In this document: positions 21,739-32,771 of the stretch, in pieces | How the letters are laid out: the number at the start of each line of letters is the position of its first letter | Numbering within the stretch: the first letter of the stretch is position 1 | Source: Byssothecium circinans | Taxonomy: Eukaryota > Ascomycota > Dothideomycetes > Pleosporales > Massarinaceae | Direction of reading: 5' to 3' | Assembly (NCBI GenBank): GCA_010015675.1 | Contig: ML976984.1 | Location: forward strand, 460,310 to 524,309 | DNA length: 64,000 nt | Program-made: the position numbers and the translations under genes | Notes under the pieces: generated by a model | Databases searched by the model: none | Seen by the model: the letters and a program-made list of their open reading frames with translations, nothing else | Told to the model about the DNA's origin: nothing

Positions 21739-23168
21739 TCACAGTTTGAAGTCCGCACTACCTATCTCCCATCCTACAACACCGTCTGTCTTCCTTGACG
21801 CCAATTTCTCAGCCAAAGCGACCTTCTTGTCTCTATTCCGCTCGGTGCAAAGCTCGTAGATAGTGCTCAGGTTAAACACCAACGAGTGGAAGGGCGCGCT
21901 CGTATCTACGAGGTCGGCAAGCAGATCCTTGGCCTCAGCGATCTGACCAGTGTACACCAGAGACACGGCCAGGTTCTGCGTGATCATGGCATCGTCTAGA
22001 TACTGATCGTGCAAGGCCTGGAAAGATGATGCTGCGGCTGCGTATTCGGAGTTGGAGAGTTGGATGAGGGCTTCCAATGTCTTGTTTGCAAGCTCGTCAG
22101 AATCCGACCCGGAAAAGGAGGAGAGGCAGCGTTTTGCAGCCTGGATGTCTCCCACGCGCAGCCAGACTAGTGTCTCCATGATTAGGATCTCGTGGGATTC
22201 GGCATCTTTGGGGAGAGTGCTTAGGTGCCGTCCTGCGCCTTCCAAGTCGCCCATTTCCACCAGTACGTTAGCGACGCGTATGCCGCAATCCCGAAGTCGA
22301 CCCCGCCATAACTTCTTGTCGTCATCTGAATCCGCTTTGAGGATGTTTTCTCTACATTCGCGCGCAAGTTCGTAGTAGCCCATGATGCCTTTGCGCGGTT
22401 CGCCATATCCCAACGCTGCGAGCCGCACAACTAGTATCCGAAGATCCCATGGCACGAGATGTGTGTCTGTAAGGGGATGCCGATAGAATGCACTGTTGAG
22501 GTCGCCTAGGACTTTCGACTCTTGGGCTGCGAGCGCATGTTCTGATATCAGACACAGACATGCCAGACGGATGTGGATGAGGTGGAAGAGTGTGTCGTGA
22601 TCTGTCGGGGATGCCGCTGTCACGATATTCCTCGAAGCGGCAATGGCAGCGAGGCGGAAGTGGCCAGACAGCAGGAGGGTGTCGACGGGCGACGAGACCG
22701 AGGGGATATTCGGCGCATTGAGAAATGGGGGAGGTACGTTGGAGGCCGGCAGTACATGGTAGGCATGCGGGACTTGGAGGAAGGAGAAGTCCTTTGCGAC
22801 GTCGCTCCTCAAGCCATGGTGCGGCGACAGAGGTGCCTCAGACCGTGTGGGTGAGAGGACGCGGTCGCGGCGAGTATTCAAAGACGGGGGGATACTAGCT
22901 GTGCTCATGGCTAGCGGACTAGGCGACATCGTCAGCCTACATGCTGCGTGTTACGGCTGAATGGAATATCAAGGCATTCGTACTCGTCTACAACGGTATC
23001 TAGTGGCCCTCGAGTAGAGCGGCGGGGTATAGCGACTGTAGACGTCAGTGGTGTTGCAGGGCAATGGATTATACGAGAAGATGCATTACCGCGGCGTCGC
23101 TCGTCACTGCTTCCAGCACGACCATGGTTGCTCCGGACCGCTTCTGGAATGTGTGGTGGTGGATTCAT
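21739..23168 (-). CDS. TPR protein, likely TRAPP complex subunit 12 (TRAPPC12/Tpc12-like)
   Basis: Three exons on the minus strand: 23168-23090, 23035-22984 and 22936-21739, 442 aa. The two small introns (53 and 47 nt, GTAATG...CTACAG and GTACGA...CGTAAC...TGTAG) join MNPPPHIPEAVRSN... in frame to the main exon; the minimum model is the single large exon starting at 22929 (396 aa). The body consists of TPR-like helical pairs (VDTLLLSGHFRLAAIAASRNIV, LANKTLEALIQLSNSEYAAAASSFQALHDQY, AMITQNLAVSLVYTGQIAEAKDLLADLV). Length and C-terminal TPR layout fit TRAPPC12, a subunit of the fungal/metazoan TRAPPIII complex for Golgi and autophagy traffic. The name rests on fold and layout, so is moderate. 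It is divergent from ILV2. Confidence 0.7.
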
Positions 23169-23536
23169 GAGGATTCAGGGCATATCGGTATTTGTAGTCG
23201 CAGTCGACCTGGCTTGGGAACCTGAAGCCTGGCTGTCATGCTGCAGGCAATCTATCATCCATGTTGTTGTCACGTCAAACTCCAGACGTGCCGCCCGACC
23301 TCGGAGCGGGGCAGCAGGCCTAGTTGCGCACAGCCAATCAGAAGTCACGCGATAGGCCTCCGCTTGGACATCGGCCCTTCCAAGGTTCTTTTTCTGGGTT
23401 TTGCACGTTGCCTCTGTGGGGAGAGCTTTTGACTCTTATTCGCATCATTGCCCTGGGCACGCCCAATTCTCAATCCCACCCTCTCCACTCTGCCTTACGT
23501 TTACTTTTTCTTTCTTTCCTCTATAGTCTGCCCAGT
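23169..23536. promoter_or_regulatory. Shared divergent promoter of the TRAPPC12-like gene and ILV2
   Basis: A 368-bp head-to-head spacer. A pyrimidine-rich stretch (about 23470-23525) immediately precedes the ILV2 ATG. A TGACTC (23428-23433, Gcn4/CpcA-type core) lies about 100 bp upstream of ILV2, which fits general amino-acid control; this is inference from a short motif. Confidence 0.4.
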
Positions 23537-25741
23537 ATGCAGCAGTCAAGAAGCAAAGCCATCCAGGCTCTCAAGGGCACACGATGTTTTTCCACATCGA
23601 CACCCAGACCCGCCCTCTCGCCGTTCCGGAAAGCTTCACAGGCCGCGACCGCGAAAGTCGTAATAGAAGATGCAAAAAGACCCCAGAGTACCGCTGCTGC
23701 GGCGACGGCGGCGCCAGATCGAAGGCCTCGGCCCGCGCCTGCGTTCAATCGTGAAGACTACACTCCCCAGCCGTTGAGGCGGCGGGAACGCGAGATGGAC
23801 CATTCGTTTGTGGGCATGAAGGGCGGAGAGATCTTTCACGAAATGATGCTCCGTCAGGGCGTGAAGCACATCTGTATGCATCCCCTCGCAATTGCGTGCC
23901 ACTGCCTTTGTTAGGTGTGTTTACAAGTCCAATTGCTAACATGAATGACTCAGTTGGCTATCCCGGAGGTGCCATTCTGCCCGTTTTCGACGCCATATAC
24001 AATTCGCCACACTTCGACTTTATCCTGCCCAGACATGAGCAGGGCGCTGGACACATGGCGGAGGGTTATGCCCGTGCCAGTGGAAAGCCCGGTGTCGTCA
24101 TCGTCACCTCTGGCCCCGGCGCCACCAACGTCGTAACACCCATGCAAGACGCTCTCATGGATGGCACGCCTCTGGTCGTCTTCTGCGGACAGGTCGTGAC
24201 GAGCGCAATTGGTTCTGACGCTTTCCAAGAAGCCGACACAATTGGTATCACGCGAGCATGCACAAAGTGGAATGTGATGGTCAAGGACATCGCGGAGCTC
24301 CCACGGAGGATCAACGAAGCTTTTGAAATTGCTACAACTGGACGTCCAGGGCCTGTTCTTGTTGATTTGCCCAAGGATGTTACTGGCGGCACTCTCACGT
24401 GCCCAATTCCCATGGCGAGCTCTCTCCCTACACACCCCAGCGCAGCAACCGTCGCCGCCAAAGAATTGAGTCGGAAACAGCTCGAGTCATCCATCAGACG
24501 CTCTGCCGATCTGATCAACATTGCGAAGAAGCCCATCATCTATGCTGGTCAGGGAATGGTTAGCGTCCCTGAGGGGCCTAAGCTTCTCAAGGAGCTTGCG
24601 GAGAAGGCGCAAATTCCTGTGACCACGACTCTCCAGGGTCTGGGCGCATACGATGAGCTCGACGACAAGTCCCTGCACATGCTTGGCATGCACGGCTCCG
24701 CGTATGCCAACATGGCAATGCAGGAGGCTGATCTGATCATTGCTCTTGGTGCTCGTTTTGATGACCGTGTTACTCTGAGCGTTGGCAAGTTTGCCCCTGC
24801 CGCGAGAGCAGCAGCAGCAGAAGGTCGGGGCGGTATCATCCACTTCGAGATTATGCCCAAGAATATCAACAAGGTTGTGCAAGCTACCGAAGCCGTAGAG
24901 GGAGATGTTGTGACAAACCTTGGCCTGCTCCTGCCCTACGTCAAGGATGTCAAGGAGCGGCCCGAATGGTTTTCACAAATCAACGATTGGAAGGCGCGCT
25001 TCCCGTGGAACTTCGAACGTGAGGGCGAGAATGGCCTCATCAAGCCGCAGACTGTGGTTGAAAAACTCTCAAAACTCACAGAGAACATCAAAGATGAGAC
25101 CATCATCACGACCGGTGTCGGACAACATCAAATGTGGGCCGCACAGCACTACAGGTGGAGGCACCCGCGGACCATGATCACTTCAGGGGGACTCGGTACC
25201 ATGGGTTACGGTCTACCCGCCGCCATTGGTGCCAAGGTCGCGCGTCCGGAAGCTCTCGTTGTTGACATCGACGGTGACTCTTCTTTCAGCATGACGCTAA
25301 CTGAGCTTTCCACCGCCGCCGAGTTCAACATTGGCGTCAAGATCATCATCCTCAACAACGAGGAACAGGGCATGGTCACCCAATGGCAGTCTCTATTTTA
25401 CGAAGACCGCTTCGCGCACACACATCAGCGTAATGCAGACTTCGTCAAGCTCAGTGAAGCCATGGGTGTTCAGGCACAGCGCGTCACCAAACCTGATGAA
25501 CTGGAAGATAAGCTCAAGTGGCTGTTGAGCTCTGAAGGTCCGGCTCTTCTGGAAGTTGTTACGGACCAAAAAGTACCGGTTCTGCCTATGGTTCCTGCAG
25601 GCAACGGCCTACACGAGTTCTTGGTCTATGACGAAGGTATGTTTCCCACAGAACTTTGATAGCTCGAATGATTTTGCTAACAAGGCTTCAGCGACCCAAA
25701 AGAAGAAACGTGCTTTGACAAGAGAAAGATCAGGACGCTAA
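23537..25741 (+). CDS. ILV2: Acetolactate (acetohydroxyacid) synthase, catalytic subunit, mitochondrial
   Basis: Three exons: 23537-23873, 23954-25636 and 25692-25741, 689 aa. A Ser/Arg/Ala-rich N-terminus of about 85 residues is a typical mitochondrial presequence. The TPP enzyme core follows: FGYPGGAILPVFDAIY, catalytic Glu141 in RHEQGAGHMAEGYAR, the FAD-binding middle domain (ALGARFDDRVT), and the TPP/Mg motif IDGDSSFSMTLTELST...IIILNNEEQGMV. The enzyme condenses pyruvate to acetolactate, the first common step of valine, leucine and isoleucine synthesis. Residue 194 is Val in GQVVTSAIG, where yeast and plants have Pro (Arabidopsis Pro197). The last exon adds a basic tail (TQKKKRALTRERSGR). 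Confidence 0.97.
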
Positions 25742-26939
25742 ACCCCTGATACCGGCCGTTAAACACATTACCTTCTTCACTGTATAATTTCTTAGCGGAC
25801 TATGGGCGTTCGCTGCGGGAAGGGGGCGTTCTTTTCACTCAAAGCGTTTGACAAAAAGTTATCGGCCAAAGGAAGCTTTTTTCTGATTTGCATGTTTGCG
25901 TGAGTGGATGTGGGCGTGAGATTTCCATTCCATTTCGAGTTCTTGTCTTGAGTTGCCGATACCTTTGCATACATTGGTGCGTTGGAGTAGGAAGTATTAC
26001 ATAACCTGTCACGATCAAATCCTCTTTGAATCATTCGCCGTGGCTGACGTCGAGGGTTAGTCCGATCCGTGGCTGTTGCATCTAAGTCATTTGCGTGGCT
26101 AGCCCATGTCTCTGGACAGGTTGAGGTGGTTTCGCTCCACGGAAAGGAAAACGGTAGTGGAGAAAGACAGTATTTCAAGCACCTTGGGATTTCTTCGGCT
26201 CTAGGACTTCCGCATTTGCGTATAATAAAATCATTGAAGTCTTGCACCTACACCCAATCGACAAACGTCCACCCGGCTTCTCTAAGAACGATCGATAAGA
26301 GGTCAAACGGACACGCAACGAATCAAACGACTACGAAGCAAACCAAATCGACGACGGCTTCCCCGACATCAATCGGAGAGGACCCGAAGATACGCACGGC
26401 GGATTTCGACAACTTCCGCCTCCGTTCAAAATACGGCTACCCATCAAAAGCCTAGATTAGCTTTCCCGGCTTTAGTGCATCAACATGCTGCCTACAACTG
26501 CGCAAGACCTAGCCTACCTCTGCATACCCAAAGCGCACACTTCCGCTCCTCACCCAATAACCCTATCATTCTCATTCTTATTCTCATCCCTCTCCCTATC
26601 CGCATCGCCACAGCCGTCCTAAACAACTACCACCGCGAAGTGGGTCTCGGTTCCAGCGTTTTTATTCGATCTAGTTCTGGATTCTCTGTGCTATCCACTG
26701 CGGCTGATACATGTGGAGTAATAAAAACATCAATTCTTTACACCAATGTCTAAACTAGTCTCCGTGTGTTCCAATATCATGTTGAAGAGTTTCCAAGACC
26801 TCATCAACATCATTTTGGTTCATCTTCCGGGCCTCATCCCAGTGAAACAAGCCCTCAACCTGACGTGGCTCGGAAGTCAAGGTGAATATTACATTCGCTC
26901 GCCCCCAAATTCTTCAACGCCGTACTAGTTTTCACGCTC
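25742..26939. other. Intergenic, about 1.2 kb, 3' of ILV2
   Basis: No supported gene, repeat or RNA. Open frames of up to about 150 codons on both strands overlap each other and carry no recognisable motif. Confidence 0.4.
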
Positions 26940-27346
26940 TTATGACTGCAACAGCCCCAAACCTGTAAATGCAACGACTACTGAAGCTCCACACAGTGGC
27001 CAAATCCCCTTATTCCATCCTCATGGCCCTTGTACCGCAACCCATGTATCCGTCACACACACACCAGAGTCCACGCCGTCGTCAAAACCCCCATCTCCTT
27101 CCCCTTTCCTTCGATGTGGAACGAAATCAACGTTGCTGCTACTGCCACGTCACGTATACCAAGTAACACCATTGTTTTTTCGGTTATGGTGCGACCTTCC
27201 GGAGTGGTCGGCGTCACTCCAAGGGAGTCTGCAGCGACGGTCGGTGAGAGTGTAGCCAAGGCTCCTAGGGCGAAGACGGTAGTTGCGAGGCCCAGGCCAA
27301 CGTGGCGCCATGTCGAGCGAGTGAGGAGGCGGTTAGGGAAAGCCAT
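26940..27346 (-). pseudogene. DUF4267-type small membrane protein, frameshifted and with a nonsense codon
   Basis: From ATG 27346 the frame reads MAFPNRLLTRSTWRHVGLGLATTVFALGALATLSPTVAADSLGVT, then GRTITEKTMVLLGIRDVAVAATLISF, the pattern of fungal DUF4267 proteins (small, several membrane helices, central G-x-RD). It stops at 27053 inside a GTGTGTGTG run. Shifting two bases there recovers the expected continuation TDTWVAVQGP, then a TGA where Arg (CGA) is expected, then GWNKGIWPLCGASVVVAFTGLGLLQS and a natural stop at 26940-26942. So there is a dinucleotide-slippage frameshift plus a C-to-T nonsense change. No intron repairs both. Function of the family is unknown. Confidence 0.7.
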
Positions 27347-28852
27347 GGCTGGGCCAGTTTATGGAGTTGGATTTTGATTCGAAGGAGTTGTGGAAGTTTG
27401 AAAGAGTTTTTGGATAGGGATATCTCTTCCAAAATTGGGAGTTGAGCCACGGAGTTGCGAAAAATGAGGCTATAGTTCAAAGCTAATCTGTTGCTATTTT
27501 GCGAGAAGCAGAGAACATGGAGAGAAGTACAAAGGACAAAGGGATTTTTAGGAGCTGAGGAAGAGTAAAGAGGGATGATTAGCTAAATATCCCTTGGCTA
27601 TGAGCATGGAGGAATATCTCCGCAGCACGATATGATAAATGGGCGATGCTTAGATATTGATCGCCTGAGGATATAGAAATCCTAGAGCCACTTTATGAAA
27701 TCGTCGATAACATCGGATGATGGCGGTAACAATGACGTTAGAGTGTGATGATGGCATAACTCGATGCCTTTTGCGTTTATATGCGCTTAAACATGCACCG
27801 ACTATAGCTAGCTGTAACGATGTTGCATGGTTGGGCGAAAGAGATGGCTCTGTAATAGGAGCGAATCTTGATAGAACATCACAAGTCCTCCACTTATTTG
27901 ATTGCTATTCATATCCTTGAGAAGCTTCAATACCGACCACATCAGACTCTATATAGACTAGATCTACTAGTTCAGGTAGGCTAGTTGACTACTCGTTGTT
28001 GCTATTCGTAATATGTCTACGCTTTTAGGGGTCGGGGAGCAGTTCCGCACATGCTATGGCCTATGCGGCTTTGCTTTCAAGGCGCGAAATGGACAAATTT
28101 GAGCACTTGTCGCTTACAGATTCCCTCAGTAGCCGCCTAACATGTTCCTCAGAGCTGATGCCTGCGTAAAAACTGTTTCGCTCTGCATCCACTCTCTTCA
28201 CATCTAATGGGGAGAGGTGAATCTTATTAGTACTAAGTCGACTCTTGATCGTACATTTGATTAACCTATGCGTAGCTAGATGCTAGTCAAGCAGTCGTTG
28301 TACGCGGCGGCTGTTGGTCGATAGTTGTGGAGGCATGCGTTCGCACTGAAAGGTTGGCCCTCTGTCCTTCGTTTTTAACTGGAGAGTCCACTTTGAGTCC
28401 AGTAACTGAGTTTTCCCCTCAAAACGCCCTGAAGCTGACTCATGTCGTATGTCCAGCTCCCAAAATGTCTTCTTTCTCAGTAAGTAGTGGACTGCCTAAA
28501 GTCATGTCGTGGTTCCAGCATCTTACTGCTTGATCTCTCTGTGAAGAGCAGGAACAGCTGACTTGGCTCTTGACCTTGATTCGAGTCCAGTGCCTCGATT
28601 CCTTATTAATGTGGAATTCATTCAAAGTTTTAGAGTACTGACGGTGTCGTGTTTGGTAGCACTGCGTTCATATATTTTACTAATGGTACTAATTTCACAG
28701 ATCGAAGGCGGGCATGTGATCGCGGTTCAACAATGCCCTCACATGTAAGGTAATCGAGCGGTCAGTTGTCGTCATGAGCGATGCGCAAAAATCTACCCCG
28801 TCTTAACCAGCCAAACGTATCCGGTTGGCTGGTTAAATCTCTAAGATCAGTA
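27347..28852. other. Intergenic, about 1.5 kb, between DUF4267 pseudogene and the Fot1-like element
   Basis: No supported gene. The sequence is rather AT-rich and full of TAG/CTA triplets near 27940-28010, like decayed repeat DNA. It ends with the small inverted repeat at 28803-28836. Confidence 0.4.
28803..28836. repeat. 12-bp perfect inverted repeat next to the transposon
   Basis: TTAACCAGCCAA (28803-28814) and TTGGCTGGTTAA (28825-28836) face each other across 10 bp, 14 bp outside the left TA of the Fot1-like element. It may be a remnant of another element or a hairpin insertion hot spot. Confidence 0.6.
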
Positions 28853-30634
28853 AGCTAGCCGACACTGATGCGAGCCACCCACTGATGCGAGCCATCTGCC
28901 AGGGATCAGCCACCCCTTGAAAAATCAATGTAACTGCCTCAACCTAGTTACAATTGCCACTCTATATACATAGACTGAAGCGTTTGAGCTGCTGTTTCAG
29001 CTGCTCTTCTTTCTGCAGCCTTTTCCTCAGCATCAATATCACGTTGTGCCTCAAGAAGCTGTGAGGCCCGTACAGCAATCATGATTGTATCTATATCTGC
29101 AAAGCGTTAATTTAGGTTAACACGAACCTTCTTTCGTAGCTGCGGAGGCTTAAGAGCTTCAAGTTAACTGTGTAGTCTTTTATTCTCTATTTCTAGCTAC
29201 GCTGCGCGTATATTTGCTGCTGCAATTGCCTTCCCTGCTTTTTGGAAGAGCTGGTGAGTCTTGCGGCCAACACTCTCATTCCTATAGAGCTCTCTCTGAG
29301 CTACAAAGAGATCACAAGGGCCGTGGGGGGTAGAGAGATAGCTCTCAGCAGGTTAAAGTTGATTCTGATAAGGTGGCGTAATAGGCCTTTAAGCTACTTA
29401 AGACGAGTTGACTACCCGCTTAATATTTAATAGACAGATGCCTGCAGTAGCCTATCTAGCTCGTACGACTCTCTCAGTAATTGCTTTCTCTCTAGCTATA
29501 TGGTAGGCCGTGATAAAGCGTTCCTTTTTAACAGGTGCTGCGTCGTTAAGGTAGGATAGCTCTTGAATCTAGTGTTGATAGAATCTCTTTACTACTAAAA
29601 AAACTAAGAGATCTAGAGGTTGTAGGACGTGCGAGGAATAAGGAGGTAGGAATAGAAGCTAGATTCTATTCTACTTACAAAGCCATAGGAATTCTAGGCT
29701 AATGTGGCTGCCATGACTATCCAAAATCAACATCCTCTAACGATTACGTGAGGGAGCTATATTAGGTAGAAATATACGCTGTAGCTACTCAGTCCCTATT
29801 ACATTAGATGTCCAGCCGTTCTGTAAGGTTATATAAAGCTAGTCTAGAACTACCGCAGGAAACTAAGTAGTCTGTAGGCTTTGGCCCTTAAATATCACCG
29901 CGCAGCGTAGTTTCTTCCTGGTAGCTGATACGCACTCCATTATTAACGCCTACTCGCGATTCTCTAGTGACTGCTTGTAAGCCTTCTTTTTCTAGCTATC
30001 TACAAGTACTCTAGTGTTTGCACATACACCTAGGGCCTTCCTAGTCTTATCCATATTCCACGTATCCTCAGCCTGTATCCCTAGCTCTATACGAAGCCTC
30101 TCGTAGAGCTGAAGAAACTCGCGTATCTACTCTTGTGTTGCTCCCTTAGCCCGTGTAGCCTCTATCTTTCTACCCACAATAGATGCGACGCGTGGGTTGC
30201 GCTTAAGAAAGAAGGATATCCAACGCTTACCCACAGAATTATTGTCTCCATTCATCCTTAGGATTCGATTCGCCATTTCTCGCGCGCGCGTGGGAGGGAG
30301 GAAAAGCGCGTGCGTCTTCTTCGAGGATCCATTGTACAAGAAACTCCTCTTGTTGTGGAGTTAATCGTTGCTGGTATACGTGGCTGTTTTGGTTGCTCTG
30401 CCTGCCGCGCATGCGGGCAGAGAGCGTGGCTCGAGGGATACCGTACGCCTTTGCAGCAGCTCGTTGACTGGTAAAAACACCAGCATCAAGATCACTAATA
30501 GCTGCTTGAATAGTTGCTTCACGGCTGTCCATTTTAATCGAGTGGGTGGAGAGAAAATACGTGTTTTGATGAGAGCCTGAGTTCCGGGCGGATGGCTCGG
30601 AACAGTGGGTGGCTCGCATCAGTGTCGGCTAGCT
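28853..30634 (-). mobile_element. Full-length but decayed Fot1/pogo (Tc1/mariner) DNA transposon
   Basis: Terminal inverted repeats of 32 bp match perfectly (28853-28884 and 30603-30634) and are flanked by TA (28851-28852, 30635-30636). The 1.78-kb element encodes a minus-strand DDE_1 transposase: psq-type HTH (MDSREATIQAAISDLDAG, start about 30532), CENP-B-type HTH (FPPSHARAR / EMANRILRMNG...KRWISFFLKRNPRVAS), WNMD with E-to-K and G-to-R changes after it (about 30050), LILDSHGSH (about 29708-29731) and LPPYSSHVLQPLD (about 29611-29649). Many codons are now TAG/TAA and a frameshift lies in a CG run near 30285. The excess of C-to-T and G-to-A changes suggests RIP. Non-autonomous now. Confidence 0.93.
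30127..30532 (-). pseudogene. Transposase 5' region, frameshifted (best preserved part)
   Basis: The first frame starts at about 30532 (MDSREATIQAA...) and covers the psq HTH to LEEDARAFPPSHARAR. Then a slip in the CGCGCGCG run near 30285 moves the sequence into the frame EMANRILRMNGDNNSVGKRWISFFLKRNPRVASIVGRKIEATRAKGATQE, which ends at a TAG. Homologous sequence continues past this stop (IREFLQLYERLRIELGIQAEDTWNMD), so the stop is a lesion, not the natural end. Confidence 0.85.
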
Positions 30635-30881
30635 TAATCCGAGTATGTACCGGGACAGAGCAGACCAAGCTTCCCGCTTTTCGTCCGCATTATTACACAG
30701 CGTCCTCAGATCACAGATGGTTTAGGACATAGCCGCTCCTGCAGAGAAGATCCTAGGCGGCAATTTAGGCTCCATAGTCGATTCTGGCCTGGACGAACTC
30801 CGGACCATCCTCGCCTTTACATATACCAGAGCTCATGCGCACTCAACATCCACCATTACAACATCGTCACAATATCGCATC

Positions 30882-31922
30882 ATGTCAAAACCGCAAGTTC
30901 TAATCGTCGGCTGCGGCGCTGTCGGCTTATTGCAGGGCTACTATCTATCTGCAGGCGCAGATATCACTTACCTGGTGCGCCCTGGACGCAAATCAGCTTT
31001 TACTGGACCCAAACACCTCTACTCCTACAAAGACAATGAGCTTTATACCTTCTCCAACTATCGACTTGTCGAATCTTTGAGCGAGATCTCAGGCGAAACC
31101 TTTGCCTTCGTCCTTGACACACTCGACGGACATACTGCGCGGTCAGAAGCTGGCACTGCAACAATCACCGCTGTTGGCGACTTTATAAATCAAAAACAGA
31201 ACGCAGATTGCTTTGTAGCCTACGACGCTGTTGGTTGGGACATCGAAGAGCACTACGTCCGCACCATGCGCATTGCACCTACACGCCTGTTCACTGCACT
31301 TAGTATGCTGTCGCACCAACCCACAACTCAGATCTCAGTCCCGGAGACGGCGGATAAGGATCTGGTGGCCAAGGCTGATCTGCTATTCGCTTACCTGCCG
31401 TCTAAGGTCGGACTCATTGTGCTTAACACTCAGCCTCAACTCGTCACAAAGCTTGAAGCTATATACAGCGCCAATGGCAAGTTGGGCATTCAGCGTCTGC
31501 CCGCATTTGTCCCGCCGTGGTTCATGTTTGTGAACATGTTGCACTTGGTCACCTGGTACGTTGATGGCTATAGGCCGTTCGAATACTTGCGCGGAAACAA
31601 GGAGCTTTGGGATTTGATGGTGCGCGCACAAACCGAAATCGTTACTCTACCGCGCTCTGGTTGGAAGGGTTGGTTGCTGTCGTTCGTGGTCAAAGGCTGG
31701 GTTGCAGAAAAGCTTAATACGCAAGTCATTGAGGGAGCGAAACCGTTGAAAATGGAGGAGTTCAATGCTTTCCACCATGGAGGGAAGGTAGTAAAACAGG
31801 ATATCCGGGCACTGGAGGATATATTGAGGGAGGGGGAGGGAGCAGGGAAGAAGATGACGGCGCTGAGGGAAATTGTTAAGAGGGCTGAGGAGAAGGAGAG
31901 GCAGAAGGTCAATAGGGCGTGA
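30882..31922 (+). CDS. Ketopantoate-reductase (ApbA/PanE)-like oxidoreductase
   Basis: A single exon of 346 aa. The N-terminal Rossmann motif VLIVGCGAVGLLQGYYLSAGADITYLVRPGR (about 5-35) is the NADP-binding start of the ApbA/PanE N-domain family. A family-like middle follows (FAFVLDTLDG, FVAYDAVGWDIEEHYVR). The C-terminal part diverges from true ketopantoate reductases: the usual catalytic Lys/Asn block is not obvious, so pantothenate synthesis should not be assumed. A better label is a fungal PanE-N-domain oxidoreductase of unknown substrate. A basic coiled tail ends the protein (EIVKRAEEKERQKVNRA). Its start is 245 bp from the transposon's right end. Confidence 0.8.
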   Translation: MSKPQVLIVGCGAVGLLQGYYLSAGADITYLVRPGRKSAFTGPKHLYSYKDNELYTFSNYRLVESLSEISGETFAFVLDTLDGHTARSEAGTATITAVGDFINQKQNADCFVAYDAVGWDIEEHYVRTMRIAPTRLFTALSMLSHQPTTQISVPETADKDLVAKADLLFAYLPSKVGLIVLNTQPQLVTKLEAIYSANGKLGIQRLPAFVPPWFMFVNMLHLVTWYVDGYRPFEYLRGNKELWDLMVRAQTEIVTLPRSGWKGWLLSFVVKGWVAEKLNTQVIEGAKPLKMEEFNAFHHGGKVVKQDIRALEDILREGEGAGKKMTALREIVKRAEEKERQKVNRA

Positions 31923-32771
31923 GGAGAAACCGTGTTGCAGCAGGTCCCAACATTGCTACCTACTCTAATATCTCCTATTATAATCCTATAGTTAGAGGAA
32001 AACATCTCAACAGTGTTTAGCTTGCTTTCTCCCTAGCGTACGTTATGTTACAGGCACGATTCTTTAGTAGACTTGCGCCAACCATGTGCTTACATAAACC
32101 CGTAGCTACAACAGATGTCCGCATCAAGCCGCGTCACCCTTCAATGTTGCCACAGCACTGCCACTGGCCATGACCTCGCATTCCTCATGAAAGCCCTAGT
32201 AGGAGCGGCGGGAGGCAATAGGAGGTTGACGACGGCTAGAAAACACAAGGAAACAGACAGACACCTGATTGTAGCGTGACAGGGAGCCATCGGCTGATGT
32301 GCTCCAGCGTAGTCCGGCATTGGGGAGCGCAGGAACCGCAGGCCAAAATATCTCCCCACGGACGGGAGGGCGGTGAAGGAGCCAGGCGGACTAATCAGCC
32401 TGTGATTGGACGATGCAAGGCTAGATCGAGCGTAGCGGGGTTCGACTAAATCTCGGAACGGCTTGTTCCTGGTGGGTGAAAGTGGTGTGTCGCCCTGATC
32501 GACGCTCAGGTCTTTGAACAATCTTCAATTAAAGCCGCCTCCTGTGCGCCAACACTACCTCTTCTCTCCTCCACTCCGCCAGGACTCCCGACAACCGCCA
32601 TCATCCTGCTGGTCTCCCCTACTGTTGGTTTCTTTGTCATTTCCACGTGTTGAGGCCTCGGTTTTCTTTTTTTGGCAGGCAAAATGTACGCCTTCCTGGT
32701 ACCTCCGTACCTCCTATCGCGATAGCAGTTTGCTTAACTGGCGCAGGAATTCGACAACGGTTCTGTCGCCA
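31923..32771. other. Intergenic and 5' leader of ERG25
   Basis: No supported gene. The final 250 bp are pyrimidine-rich. A possible leader intron (about 32704-32749, GTACCT...GGCGCAG) lies just before the ERG25 ATG; this is a guess from splice motifs. Confidence 0.35.
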
